From: Planctomycetota bacterium
GTDB taxonomy: Bacteria > Planctomycetota > Phycisphaerae > WQYP01
DNA: 14,770 nt
Direction: 5' to 3'
Assembly: GCA_021799715.1 (NCBI GenBank)
Contig: JAJYZY010000058.1
Location: forward strand, 1-14,770
This document shows positions 7,321 to 14,175 of this stretch, piece by piece. A program made the translations under genes and the position numbers. Below the pieces are notes generated by a model that was given only the letters and a program-made list of their open reading frames with translations, made no database searches and was not told the DNA's origin. The stretch's first letter is position 1; each line of letters opens with the position of its first letter.

Positions 7321-9510
7321 TTACTTGGCAATCGGAGCGCCATCTGTGACTTCCACATCACTGGGTCGCGTTTCGCGTGCTGTCGCGGCGTGTTCCTTTC
7401 CGACCACGTCCGACATGGATAAATTCAGCGCTCTGGCCAGAATTTCCGCCTGTTCGTGCACATGCCGTTCATGCGAACCGGCGGCCGGCGAGCTGGATGG
7501 CTTACGGCCAATATAGGTTAATTTATGCATGCCGGGCCAGTGATAATGCAATTTTGCGCCAATGAACGGATACACACCGTTATTCCGCGGCTCTTCCTGA
7601 ACCCATACCATTTCCACGCCTTTGGGATAGGTCCGGGCGATTTCAGTAAGCCGATCGGCGTAGAACGGATAAATCTGTTCCAAGCGGAGAATGGCGATAT
7701 CGGTAATGTGATTTTTTTCGCGCTCGGCAAGCAGTTCATAATAAATTTTCCCGCTGCAAATCAGAACGCGCCGCACGCGCGAGCGATCCAACCGGGAAGT
7801 TTCATCAATGATTTCCTCAAACTGTCCGCCGCTGAATTCCTCCAGCCGGGATACGGCCATTTTGTTTCTAAGCAGGCTCTTGGGAGCCATGATAATGAGA
7901 GGTTTGCGGAAATTGCGGTGCATCTGCCGGCGCAACAGATGGAAATATTGCGCGGGCGTCGTGGGGTTGCACACCTGAATATTATCTTCCGCGGCCAATT
8001 GCAGGAACCGTTCGAGGCGGGCATGGGAATGTTCCGGCCCCTGGCCTTCGTAGCCGTGCGGCAACAACATGACCATTCCGTTGTATTTTCCCCATTTGGT
8101 TTCAGCACTGACGAGAAATTGATCAATAATCGGCTGGGTCATATTCACAAAATCGCCGAACTGCGCTTCCCACATCACCAAAGCGTGTGGATCTGCCGAC
8201 GAGAAGCCGTATTCAAAACCCACGACGGCCAATTCTGAAAGCATGGTGTTGATGATGGTGAAACGGGCTTTGGATTCACTGAAGGCGGCAAGCGGGTTGT
8301 ACTCCTTGCCGTTCTCGGAATCAAAGACCACAGCATTGCGATGGCTGAATGTTCCGCGGCAAACATCCTGCCCGGTTAACCGCACCCAGATGCCTTCATC
8401 CAGCAGGGATCCGATGGCCAGCATTTCGCCGTTGCCCCAGTCAATGCCTTCACCCTTGCGCACGGATTCCAGCCGCTGCTTATACATTTGCGCCACTTTG
8501 GGATGGGCGGAGAAATCATCCGGGAATTTGCAGACCGTTTCGGCGATGCTTAAAAGTTGCTGCGACGAAACGGCGGTATCCACACGCCAATCGCGAATGT
8601 CGCGCGGGACTTTCAGCAGGTCTTTCCAGGGGCCGTGAACCGGCGGCGCGGCCTCAGTGGGTTTGAAGGTTTGCGCGTATTCATGGGCTTTGTCCAGACG
8701 ATCATGCACGTCGCGGGCCATTTCATCAAGTTCCACTTGCGTAATTTGGCCGGCGTCCAGAAGGCGCTTCGCATAAAGCTGCCGGGTGGTGGGATGTTTG
8801 GCAATTTCCCGATACATGATCGGCTGTGTCACGCTGGGATCATCGAGTTCATTATGACCGCGCCGCCGATAGCAGACCAGGTCAATAATCACATCGGCCT
8901 TAAAACGCTGCCGAAATGCAACGGCTAAACGGGCGGCCTGCACCACCGCTTCGGGGTCATCTCCATTGACATGAAATACCGGAGCCTGAATGGCTTTGGC
9001 GACATCACTGGGATACCGCGTAAAGCGACCATCATTGGGATTGGTGGTAAAGCCGATCTGGTTGTTGACAATAATATGAACCGTACCGCCGGTGCGATAC
9101 GCCTCCAATTCGGAAAGATACAATGTTTCCGCCACAATGCCCTGGCCGGTAAATGCGGCATCACCGTGCATCAAAACGGGCATCACACGCTGCCGCGTGG
9201 CATCACCCTTGCGGTTCTGCTTGGCGCGGACAATGCCTTCCACGACGGGATCAACAATTTCAAGGTGACTGGGATTGGCCGAAAGCGATAGATGCACGGA
9301 TCGCCCCGAACGTGTGGTGTGATCATAAGCATAACCAAGGTGGTACTTGACATCCCCGTCGCCCATGGATTTCTGCGGGCGATCCAGCACTTCGGCCATG
9401 ATCATTTCATAAGGCTTGTGCATGCTGTGGGCCAGGACATTCAGGCGCCCGCGGTGCGGCATGCCCATGACAATTTCATCGACGCCGTTTTCAGCGCCTT
9501 GCTCCACCAC
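7321..9510 (-). CDS. sucA: 2-oxoglutarate dehydrogenase E1, C-terminal part of a split gene
   Basis: This frame holds the catalytic body of the thiamine diphosphate-dependent E1, which decarboxylates 2-oxoglutarate and succinylates the lipoyl group of E2. It begins mid-domain at GTG 9510 with DEIVMGMPHRGRLNVLAH. The thiamine diphosphate motif runs from GDAAFTGQG to IIVNNQIGF (about residues 116-154 of the fragment). YRRRGHNELDDPSVTQPIMY and the C-terminal VWVQEEPRNNGVYPFIG are typical. No ribosome binding site precedes 9510, and the preceding sequence in the other frame completes the protein. This is therefore the distal piece of one gene running 10181 to 7321. Spliced, the two parts give about 952 residues, close to the 933 of E. 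coli SucA. Confidence 0.93.
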   Translation of the reverse strand: MVEQGAENGVDEIVMGMPHRGRLNVLAHSMHKPYEMIMAEVLDRPQKSMGDGDVKYHLGYAYDHTTRSGRSVHLSLSANPSHLEIVDPVVEGIVRAKQNRKGDATRQRVMPVLMHGDAAFTGQGIVAETLYLSELEAYRTGGTVHIIVNNQIGFTTNPNDGRFTRYPSDVAKAIQAPVFHVNGDDPEAVVQAARLAVAFRQRFKADVIIDLVCYRRRGHNELDDPSVTQPIMYREIAKHPTTRQLYAKRLLDAGQITQVELDEMARDVHDRLDKAHEYAQTFKPTEAAPPVHGPWKDLLKVPRDIRDWRVDTAVSSQQLLSIAETVCKFPDDFSAHPKVAQMYKQRLESVRKGEGIDWGNGEMLAIGSLLDEGIWVRLTGQDVCRGTFSHRNAVVFDSENGKEYNPLAAFSESKARFTIINTMLSELAVVGFEYGFSSADPHALVMWEAQFGDFVNMTQPIIDQFLVSAETKWGKYNGMVMLLPHGYEGQGPEHSHARLERFLQLAAEDNIQVCNPTTPAQYFHLLRRQMHRNFRKPLIIMAPKSLLRNKMAVSRLEEFSGGQFEEIIDETSRLDRSRVRRVLICSGKIYYELLAEREKNHITDIAILRLEQIYPFYADRLTEIARTYPKGVEMVWVQEEPRNNGVYPFIGAKLHYHWPGMHKLTYIGRKPSSSPAAGSHERHVHEQAEILARALNLSMSDVVGKEHAATARETRPSDVEVTDGAPIAK

Positions 9511-10181
9511 CTCATCAAGCAGGCTGATTCCGCGCCTTCAATGCTGAATCGTTTGGTGGTGGGATGCCGCCGCTGCAGGAATAATTCAAAATCTTCCGAT
9601 GCGGTCAGGCGGGACATGATATATTTGCGGTCATCGTCCGACAATTGAGGTTTGTTGAGAACGGGTTCCATCAGTTCCTGGAGAAACTGGCGTTGATCTG
9701 GATCACGTATGTCCATATATTCAACCGCCAGTGTGCCGCAATAGGTGCGCCGCAACATGCTGATAAGTTCGCGCAGGGACACACGCCCGCCGCCGCCAAA
9801 GCCGCCCGCATTGACGGATCGGTCCAGATCAGCTTCACTTAGGCCAAATTCATTGAGACTTAAGAGCGGATGCTCGGTGGCGTTATGCCCCAGAGGGTCT
9901 AAATCCGCAATAAGATGGCCGAGTTCACGGTAACTGTGCACGAGATCGGAAACCTGCAAATCCGGCTCACCTTCCGCGGCGGGGCGTGCGGCAGCCGGTG
10001 CTCCTGCAGTGGCAACCGGAGCATCAGCGGCGAGATCAAAGCCGCGGAAAAACCATTGCCATTGCGGGTCAACCGCCTCAGGATTAAGCTTCCATTGTTC
10101 ATAGAGATTTTGCAAAAATTCGGGACTCAATCCCTCCAGCGATTGTTGAGAACCGCTTCCGACAACATCCGACGTAACCAC
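9441..10181 (-). CDS. sucA: 2-oxoglutarate dehydrogenase E1, N-terminal part of a split gene
   Basis: This frame starts at GTG 10181, with GGAG 8 bases upstream. It carries the E1 N-terminal segment GLSPEFLQNLYEQWKLNPEA, which docks on the complex core in this family. An Ala/Pro-rich linker follows, then the conserved stretch LRRTYCGTLAVEYMDIRD. The family sequence continues to RFSIEGAES at residue 219, where it stops matching. The next 27 residues, rich in Trp, Met and Ser, are out of frame and end at 9441. The true continuation is in the frame of 7321-9510. As sequenced the gene cannot make full-length E1 without a frameshift. Confidence 0.93.
   Translation of the reverse strand: MVTSDVVGSGSQQSLEGLSPEFLQNLYEQWKLNPEAVDPQWQWFFRGFDLAADAPVATAGAPAAARPAAEGEPDLQVSDLVHSYRELGHLIADLDPLGHNATEHPLLSLNEFGLSEADLDRSVNAGGFGGGGRVSLRELISMLRRTYCGTLAVEYMDIRDPDQRQFLQELMEPVLNKPQLSDDDRKYIMSRLTASEDFELFLQRRHPTTKRFSIEGAESACLMRWWSKALKTASMKLSWACRTAGA
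9522..9527 (-). other. sucA: Frame-breaking lesion in sucA
   Basis: On the minus strand the N-terminal frame is good through TCA (9527-9525, Ser219) and the C-terminal frame is good from CTG (9522-9520). Only two bases, GC (9524-9523), lie between them. From memory of the family, about three residues (Leu-Ile-Pro type) normally sit here, so the lesion looks like a net loss of 7 bases; a simple 1-base loss is the alternative. An in-frame TGA just upstream in the second frame excludes continuous reading. Confidence 0.8.
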
Positions 10182-10229
10182 GTTTTTTTCTCCGAAAATC
10201 GGGGCGTTTTTATTGCCCGCACATCCTCT

Positions 10230-10258
10230 GTTCTACATAAAACACTTTAGGGAGGCAA
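10230..10258 (-). promoter_or_regulatory. Weak candidate promoter for sucA
   Basis: TTGCCT (10253-10258) and TAGAAC (10230-10235) are separated by 17 bases on the minus strand, about 50 bases before the GTG start. The hexamers are only moderate matches to sigma70 boxes. A small CCGA/TCGG hairpin overlaps the GGAG ribosome binding site downstream. Confidence 0.25.
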
Positions 10259-10459
10259 CCGACCATAGTGAAATCCGCACAACAAATCATATAAGCGAAT
10301 ATTTCCTGCCATTTCATTACACCCGCAAACGCCACGTTCACGCCGGGCCGCGTTGCGCCGGCAAACCTTGGTTCGTCGATGGAGCGTGGCGCGGTCGGTT
10401 ACATTTATCGGCCAAAGATCGTCGATTGCATTATCGGAAGTGCGATAATCTGATCGAGT

Positions 10460-10571
10460 CTATATACACCGTGCGGCGGCGTTGATGCATTATTGAAATG
10501 CGCAAAGTGCGGACATGCATTGATTTTGTAAAAAAATATTGGACCAGGATGTCCTGCTAATAACGGCATGG
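10460..10571 (+). repeat. Diverged direct repeat, copy A (zinc-ribbon-like reading)
   Basis: Aligned by eye to copy B at 10796. Over the first 69 bases 52 positions match, and weaker similarity continues to the ATGG at 10568-10571. One frame reads LYTPCGGVDALLKCAKCGHA before a TAA at 10529-10531, with a Cys-x8-Cys-x2-Cys pattern. A stop precedes it in the same frame, so it is a fragment or a non-coding repeat rather than a gene. Confidence 0.5.
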
Positions 10572-10795
10572 GCTATACATGTGTGCGCATCCCCAAGGAC
10601 ACCATACAATGGTAGACTCAAAATAACGCACCAACGATTCCACCGATTACACGGATACGACGGGGTTTGAAGGCGGAAAGAGGTGCGCACCATGTCACCA
10701 CGTGCCGCGAGGAATTGAACCTTCTATTGTTGGGGGCAACGGGAGGACCGTAACGATTACGGGACGACGCCACTACCCTCACGTCTCCGTGGTTG

Positions 10796-10908
10796 CTTTA
10801 TACCCTGTGCGGCCATGGCGATGAATTATTAAAATGCGAAAAGTGTGGATACGCATCGATTTCCCGGCAAACGTATGGGATCACGATCGCCGGTTAACAG
10901 CCGAATGG
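10796..10908 (+). repeat. Diverged direct repeat, copy B (zinc-ribbon-like reading)
   Basis: This is the partner of copy A, 336 bases downstream and in the same orientation. Its frame reads LYTLCGHGDELLKCEKCGYA and ends at a TAA near 10895. The three Cys, the LLK and several other positions are kept, while many third and some first or second codon positions differ. It could be the remnant of a duplicated zinc-binding coding segment, for instance from a mobile element; I recognise no specific family. Confidence 0.5.
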
Positions 10909-11019
10909 AGTATCAGACGATATTGCGAAGCGCATCAACATTTTTGCCGCTTCACTGCCGAATCAGTACGTTCACGCGGCCCATAATTTTTCTTTTTGAA
11001 AAATTCTTTAAGAATCTTC

Positions 11020-11048
11020 TTGACCCCGCCGATAACCGTTGATAGGAT
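11020..11048 (+). promoter_or_regulatory. Sigma70-type promoter for the prepilin transcript
   Basis: TTGACC (11020-11025) and TAGGAT (11043-11048) are separated by exactly 17 bases. Just upstream lie an AT-rich UP-like stretch and the palindrome ATTCTT-T-AAGAAT (11003-11015), a possible operator. Transcription would start near 11055 and run through a leader of about 530 bases into the prepilin gene. Confidence 0.5.
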
Positions 11049-11051
11049 ATT

Positions 11052-11170
11052 TGACGGTGTGAAGCAGGAGCGATTGTTTCGTATACCGCCATCATAACTG
11101 GTGCCGCTAAGCTGGTGCCGTGAGCTTTATAAGCTTTTTATCTTTTCCGCTCCTACGCAACTCACCGTCA
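11052..11170 (+). repeat. Two-part long-range stem with internal attenuator-like alternatives
   Basis: TGACGGTG (11052-11059) pairs with CACCGTCA (11163-11170), and AGGAGCG (11066-11072) with CGCTCCT (11148-11154). Inside is a tandem repeat of CTGGTGCCG units (11098-11111 and 11112-11124). AGCTT at 11123-11127 can pair with AAGCT at 11109-11113 or at 11131-11135. The second choice is followed by TTTTTA, like a weak terminator. Confidence 0.5.
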
Positions 11171-11188
11171 TGTTCGTTTGATCCGTCG

Positions 11189-11246
11189 CCGGTGAAGCCG
11201 GAACCGTTGGCACGGGTCTCGTAAAATATCTGCTGATGGTTCCGGC
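11189..11246 (+). repeat. Nine-base-pair leader stem with a competing pairing
   Basis: GCCGGAACC (11197-11205) pairs perfectly with GGTTCCGGC (11238-11246) around a 32-base loop. CCGG at 11198-11201 can instead pair with CCGG at 11189-11192, so the two forms exclude each other. Confidence 0.5.
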
Positions 11247-11333
11247 GGTATGGTTGCGCCCCGCAAAGCGGATGGCATTAAAATCTTTGAATTGTGTGTC
11301 CGGCTCTGAAATAAAGAGCTAGACAGCTTTTGA

Positions 11334-11370
11334 GGCGACTTATTTTCGGACCGTGTGGTTCGGAGTCGCC
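11334..11370 (+). repeat. Nested leader hairpin
   Basis: GGCGACT (11334-11340) pairs with AGTCGCC (11364-11370). Inside, CGGACC (11347-11352) pairs with GGTTCG (11357-11362, one G-T) around a GTGT loop. An asymmetric internal loop, TATTTT opposite G, separates the stems. Confidence 0.5.
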
Positions 11371-11395
11371 ACGCGCAGGTTCATCCGAATTGGCA

Positions 11396-11422
11396 AGGCC
11401 ACGGGAGCGTTTCCCGTGGCTT
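11396..11422 (+). repeat. Eleven-base-pair leader hairpin
   Basis: AGGCCACGGGA (11396-11406) pairs with TCCCGTGGCTT (11412-11422) with a single G-T pair and a five-base loop. It is the most stable-looking stem in the leader. No T-run follows, so it is not a standard terminator. Confidence 0.55.
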
Positions 11423-11494
11423 AACGTGCAACCGCACAAGCCGATGTCCTTTGGTTCGCCAGGACTCCAGCGCCGCTTTCAGTTTCCACGACAA

Positions 11495-11514
11495 TTTGGT
11501 TTTGCACAACCAAA
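11495..11514 (+). repeat. Last leader hairpin before the ribosome binding site
   Basis: TTTGGTT (11495-11501) pairs with AACCAAA (11508-11514) around a six-base loop, about 57 bases before the GGAGG of the prepilin gene. Confidence 0.45.
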
Positions 11515-11571
11515 GCAAAATCAGATCGTTTTGGAATGCAGGATGCACAATGACGTGTTTCTCTCTTTTTC

Positions 11572-11576
11572 GGAGG
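11572..11576 (+). promoter_or_regulatory. Shine-Dalgarno site for the prepilin gene
   Basis: GGAGG 8 bases before ATG 11585. It fixes the start at the prepilin leader peptide and rules out the longer in-frame reading from 11330, which would be coding through the hairpins. Confidence 0.8.
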
Positions 11577-11584
11577 CTTCGATT

Positions 11585-12568
11585 ATGCGAAGTTACATCG
11601 TAAAAAAACGAGGGTTTACCCTCATTGAGCTGCTCGTGGTCATCTCGATCATCGCGCTGCTCATTGCCATTCTGTTACCCAGCTTGGCTCGTGCCAAGGA
11701 ACTGGCCAATCGGGCGGTTTGCTCGGCGAACATCCGCGGTATCATTCAATCCTGTTATATCTACGCCCAGAGCAACAACTCGCAGTTCCCGGCAACCCCA
11801 TTAACCTCCACAGTTGGCGGAATGACCGCTGGCGGGGCGCCTGGTGGACCTCCAGCCGCTCCCGCAACTCCCAACACTGCTGGAGCCGTTACTGCGGCGT
11901 GGTATGCCACTGCTGGCGAGCCGACATTAGGCGATCCGCTTTCGTGCCTGTGGATGTTGGTGTTGCAAGGCCAGGACACGCCGAAGAGCTTCATTTGCCC
12001 GTCTGATCCAATCGCCACAACGCCGTCGCTGGAATATCAGACCACGACCGCGACATCGGCACAGTATTACTTCAACTTCGATGAAGCGCTTGCAGTCGGG
12101 GGTGACAATACAAATGGTCAGGGTGAAAGCTATTCCATCGCGTTCCCGTGGAGCGCTACCGGTGGAGTCGGTGGCTGGTGGACTGATAATTCTGGTTCCG
12201 ATGTGCCTGAAGTCAGCGACATGGCACCCTCGTTCAACACAGGGGCGACCGGCACGCTTGAACGCAACACCACTGTTGCCGTTACCGGAAACACCTACGG
12301 AAACTACATCTACAATTCCGGCAACCACAATGGCGACGGCCAGAATGTCGGTTTTGGCGATGATCACGTCGGTTGGGAAGTGAATCCCTATGTTGGCCAG
12401 AGCGGAGACAACATCTTCACTTTTGACACTGGTGGTGGGCCGGGATCAAGCTCGGCTACCCAAAACTCAGTCACGAGCGCATCGGCTGCGATTTCGGTAT
12501 ACAGCAACACCCCGCCGTATGACATCTGCATGTCCCCAATTCGCGATGTCAGCAGCGGTCAGTGGTAA
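11585..12568 (+). CDS. Type IV prepilin-like / pseudopilin protein
   Basis: A 327-residue secreted or pilus-like protein with a class III signal. The leader is [10 protein letters not shown], with prepilin peptidase cleavage expected between Gly10 and Phe11. The mature start [16 protein letters not shown] has Glu at +5 and a hydrophobic helix running to about residue 30, then [14 protein letters not shown]. The rest is Gly/Ser/Thr/Asn-rich. Near the C-terminus [19 protein letters not shown] resembles the element typical of the abundant pseudopilins of Planctomycetota and relatives, with Asp-Asp where Asp-Gly is usual. Its role is not known; such proteins may form fibres or act in secretion. 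No pilus assembly gene is nearby. It has its own promoter, a long structured leader and a terminator, so it is probably monocistronic. Confidence 0.9.
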   Translation: MRSYIVKKRGFTLIELLVVISIIALLIAILLPSLARAKELANRAVCSANIRGIIQSCYIYAQSNNSQFPATPLTSTVGGMTAGGAPGGPPAAPATPNTAGAVTAAWYATAGEPTLGDPLSCLWMLVLQGQDTPKSFICPSDPIATTPSLEYQTTTATSAQYYFNFDEALAVGGDNTNGQGESYSIAFPWSATGGVGGWWTDNSGSDVPEVSDMAPSFNTGATGTLERNTTVAVTGNTYGNYIYNSGNHNGDGQNVGFGDDHVGWEVNPYVGQSGDNIFTFDTGGGPGSSSATQNSVTSASAAISVYSNTPPYDICMSPIRDVSSGQW

Positions 12569-12606
12569 GCCGCCGCTTGTAAGCGATGTTGAATCCTAAA
12601 ACTCCT

Positions 12607-12650
12607 GCGGCCCGTTTCGATATCTCCGAACGGGCCGCTTTCTTTTTATT
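12607..12650 (+). terminator. Intrinsic terminator of the prepilin gene
   Basis: GCGGCCCGTT (12607-12616) pairs perfectly with AACGGGCCGC (12629-12638) around a 12-base loop, followed directly by TTTCTTTTTATT. It lies 38 bases after the stop codon. Confidence 0.93.
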
Positions 12651-12941
12651 CCCGTTCCGCCGCCGATTCGACAATAATCCAGTACCGCAGCAAACATCAT
12701 TTCCATAATCAATCAACTACACGGATGTTCTGTATTTGAGACCACAGACGGCGGCCACCGCCGCTCCGGTGCCGACAACGCAGCCGTTACGCGACAATAT
12801 TCCCCTGTCATGCGTGTAAACCCATGACTCATTTGCCCACAACGCATTGAAGCGTTGCAAAATTCCAATCCATCAGCGTGATGCGGAAGCATCACGTTTG
12901 AACACGGGGCGATATTGGCGGCAACCACCCGCTGATTACTG
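12651..12941. other. Intergenic region with two hairpins between convergent genes
   Basis: About 290 bases with no gene. CAACGC (12840-12845) pairs with GCGTTG (12852-12857). CGTGATGC (12877-12884) pairs with GCATCACG (12889-12896) around GGAA, or TTCC on the minus strand. The second lies about 45 bases past the glycosyltransferase stop and could help end that transcript, although no T-run follows on the minus strand. Confidence 0.4.
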
Positions 12942-13736
12942 TTAAATATCCCGCTCGCCCTGCTGCTTTGGATACAGCTCTTCCCGGCCGTAGAGTACGC
13001 TGTATTTGAGCATCACTCCGATGGTGGTTTTATAGCAAATCACCAGACCGAATCGCCCCTGCAAAAAGCCGCCGCGGAAGATGTAATATTTCAAGAATGT
13101 CAAACCGGGCCGAAACAACATGTCCATCAAAGTCGCATGTTTGCCGCGTGCCCGCAGACTATCCGCAAGAATGGCGGCATGTTCCGCCATGCGCGGGCCG
13201 TCGTTGAGATCCGCGGCAATGTAAGGTGAAAGGCGATTATGCAACAATGGCTGCGAAAGGGCTTTTACACGAAATCCCGATTTGGGTCGGCGTATTTCCG
13301 GGGCACTTTTTGCATCCCAATCAACCCGCTGCTGATGGATCAACCGGCCTTGAAAATCTGGCGACCAGCACCGCACGTAGCGGCGAGCGATATAATTTCG
13401 CCGCGGCATTTGGAACATGGCTACCTGCGCTGCGTGGTCTTCCGGTAGATTTTGAATTTCCGCGGCCAGTTTTGGTGAACATTCTTCATCCGCATCCAGA
13501 GCCAGCACCCACGCGTTCCGACACTGCTGAACCGCAAATTGCCGCTGCTGGTTATAGCCCAGCCAGGAATGGCTGATAATCCGCGGTTTGCTGACATGCG
13601 AAGCTGCTAGTTCAACGGTGCCATCGGTGGAACCAGAATCCACCACGACCACATCCTCACACCACGCCACAGAATCCAGACATATTCCGATCTTAGCGAT
13701 TTCGTTTTTACAAATGATGCACACGGATATTCGCAT
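12942..13736 (-). CDS. Family 2 glycosyltransferase, LPS-core (WaaE-like) type
   Basis: A 264-residue GT-A fold glycosyltransferase, cytoplasmic or membrane-associated, probably adding a sugar to a lipopolysaccharide core or other surface glycan. MRISVCIICKNE starts the nucleotide-sugar fold. VVVDSGSTDGTVE and WVLALDADEE (the Asp-x-Asp metal site) are the GT2 signatures. NYIARRYVRCWSPDFQGRLI and the basic, aromatic C-terminus with PGLTFLKYYIFRGGFLQG match the WaaE/KdtX-like subgroup. ATG 13736 is chosen because it opens the fold directly; an in-frame GTG at 13745 would add three residues. No strong ribosome binding site is visible. Upstream on the same strand is a membrane-protein remnant that may once have been co-transcribed. 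The acceptor and donor sugars cannot be told from sequence. Confidence 0.88.
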   Translation of the reverse strand: MRISVCIICKNEIAKIGICLDSVAWCEDVVVVDSGSTDGTVELAASHVSKPRIISHSWLGYNQQRQFAVQQCRNAWVLALDADEECSPKLAAEIQNLPEDHAAQVAMFQMPRRNYIARRYVRCWSPDFQGRLIHQQRVDWDAKSAPEIRRPKSGFRVKALSQPLLHNRLSPYIAADLNDGPRMAEHAAILADSLRARGKHATLMDMLFRPGLTFLKYYIFRGGFLQGRFGLVICYKTTIGVMLKYSVLYGREELYPKQQGERDI

Positions 13737-13745
13737 GGCCGACAC

Positions 13746-13938
13746 GTTAGCCGAAAATCAATCGCCGTGGAAGCGCCCGATATTGCCCACAAAATATCCG
13801 CCGGAGCGAGATTGCGATGGGCCGCCCCAGCCAGGAATAAGACAATTCCGCAAGCCCAATATTCAATTGGGGGCAACAAGCACGTTTAAAACGCGGCCGG
13901 TATCAATGGCACGGTGCCGTTACGACGCTTCGGCTATT
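13746..13938 (-). other. Possible decayed coding sequence upstream of the glycosyltransferase
   Basis: About 190 bases with no open gene. One minus-strand frame from about 13879 reads IEYWACGIVLFLAGAAHRN and is hydrophobic like the membrane remnant further upstream, but it has no start signal and runs out of frame into the glycosyltransferase. It may be a leftover of the same membrane gene, or chance. Confidence 0.25.
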
Positions 13939-14175
13939 TTATACCAATGCCAAAAGCGAGGGAATCATCCACGCGATGAAAATCGGCCAAAATATCGGGA
14001 GATGAAGGACACCGAGTGTCTCCGTTACAGCCGCGGTCCAAAGGCACACCAGCACCATTGCCACAAATAATGAATCCCGCCAATCTGACAATACATTGCT
14101 ATTATTGCGCCGCAAATCAATGGCGGCAAAAATCAGCCCCAGGGCGGTAAGCGGTAATAAGCCCAGAAAAAACAT
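13939..14175 (-). CDS. Short membrane protein, probably an N-terminal remnant
   Basis: A 78-residue frame from ATG 14175 with about three hydrophobic segments: residues 1-20 (MFFLGLLPLTALGLIFAAID), about 34-52 (around VAMVLVCLWTAAVTE) and about 58-78 at the C-terminus. A polar loop with Arg-Arg-Asn-Asn lies between the first two. The pattern resembles the first helices of large polysaccharide-synthesis membrane proteins, but the frame stops inside or just after the third helix. No close ribosome binding site is seen; an AAGGA lies about 15 bases upstream. It could be a real small membrane protein, but I favour a truncated gene. Its place before a surface-glycan glycosyltransferase fits that reading. 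No specific family is recognised. Confidence 0.5.
   Translation of the reverse strand: MFFLGLLPLTALGLIFAAIDLRRNNSNVLSDWRDSLFVAMVLVCLWTAAVTETLGVLHLPIFWPIFIAWMIPSLLALV

Larger units (their letters stand above)
10182..11019. other. Gene-free region upstream of sucA
   Basis: About 840 bases without a supportable gene on either strand. Frames up to 90 codons exist (for example plus 10213-10485) but have no matching family, poor start signals and a composition unlike the neighbouring genes. The only organised content I find is a diverged direct repeat at 10460-10571 and 10796-10908. Further right come AT-rich bases leading into the promoter at 11020. Confidence 0.55.
11052..11584 (+). promoter_or_regulatory. 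Long structured 5' leader of the prepilin gene
   Basis: Between the promoter and the prepilin ribosome binding site, about 530 bases carry no credible gene but a series of inverted repeats: a two-part stem (11052-11170), a 9-bp stem (11197-11246), a 7-bp hairpin (11314-11331), a nested hairpin (11334-11370), an 11-bp stem (11396-11422) and a 7-bp stem (11495-11514). Some pairings exclude each other, as in riboswitches or attenuators. No known riboswitch core was recognised by eye. That it forms one regulatory RNA is inferred. Confidence 0.45.

Noticed and set aside
9441..9540. Programmed ribosomal frameshift in sucA
   Set aside because: No slippery heptamer or stimulatory structure is seen, the family has no such mechanism known to me, and the spacing suggests a multi-base deletion.
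10213..10485. 90-codon plus-strand frame upstream of sucA
   Set aside because: No family resemblance, start within the sucA upstream region, and its end lies out of frame with the repeat-encoded peptide.
11330..11584. In-frame upstream extension of the prepilin gene giving 412 residues
   Set aside because: It would read through strong hairpins, has no ribosome binding site, and would bury the prepilin leader peptide; ATG 11585 has GGAGG at good spacing.
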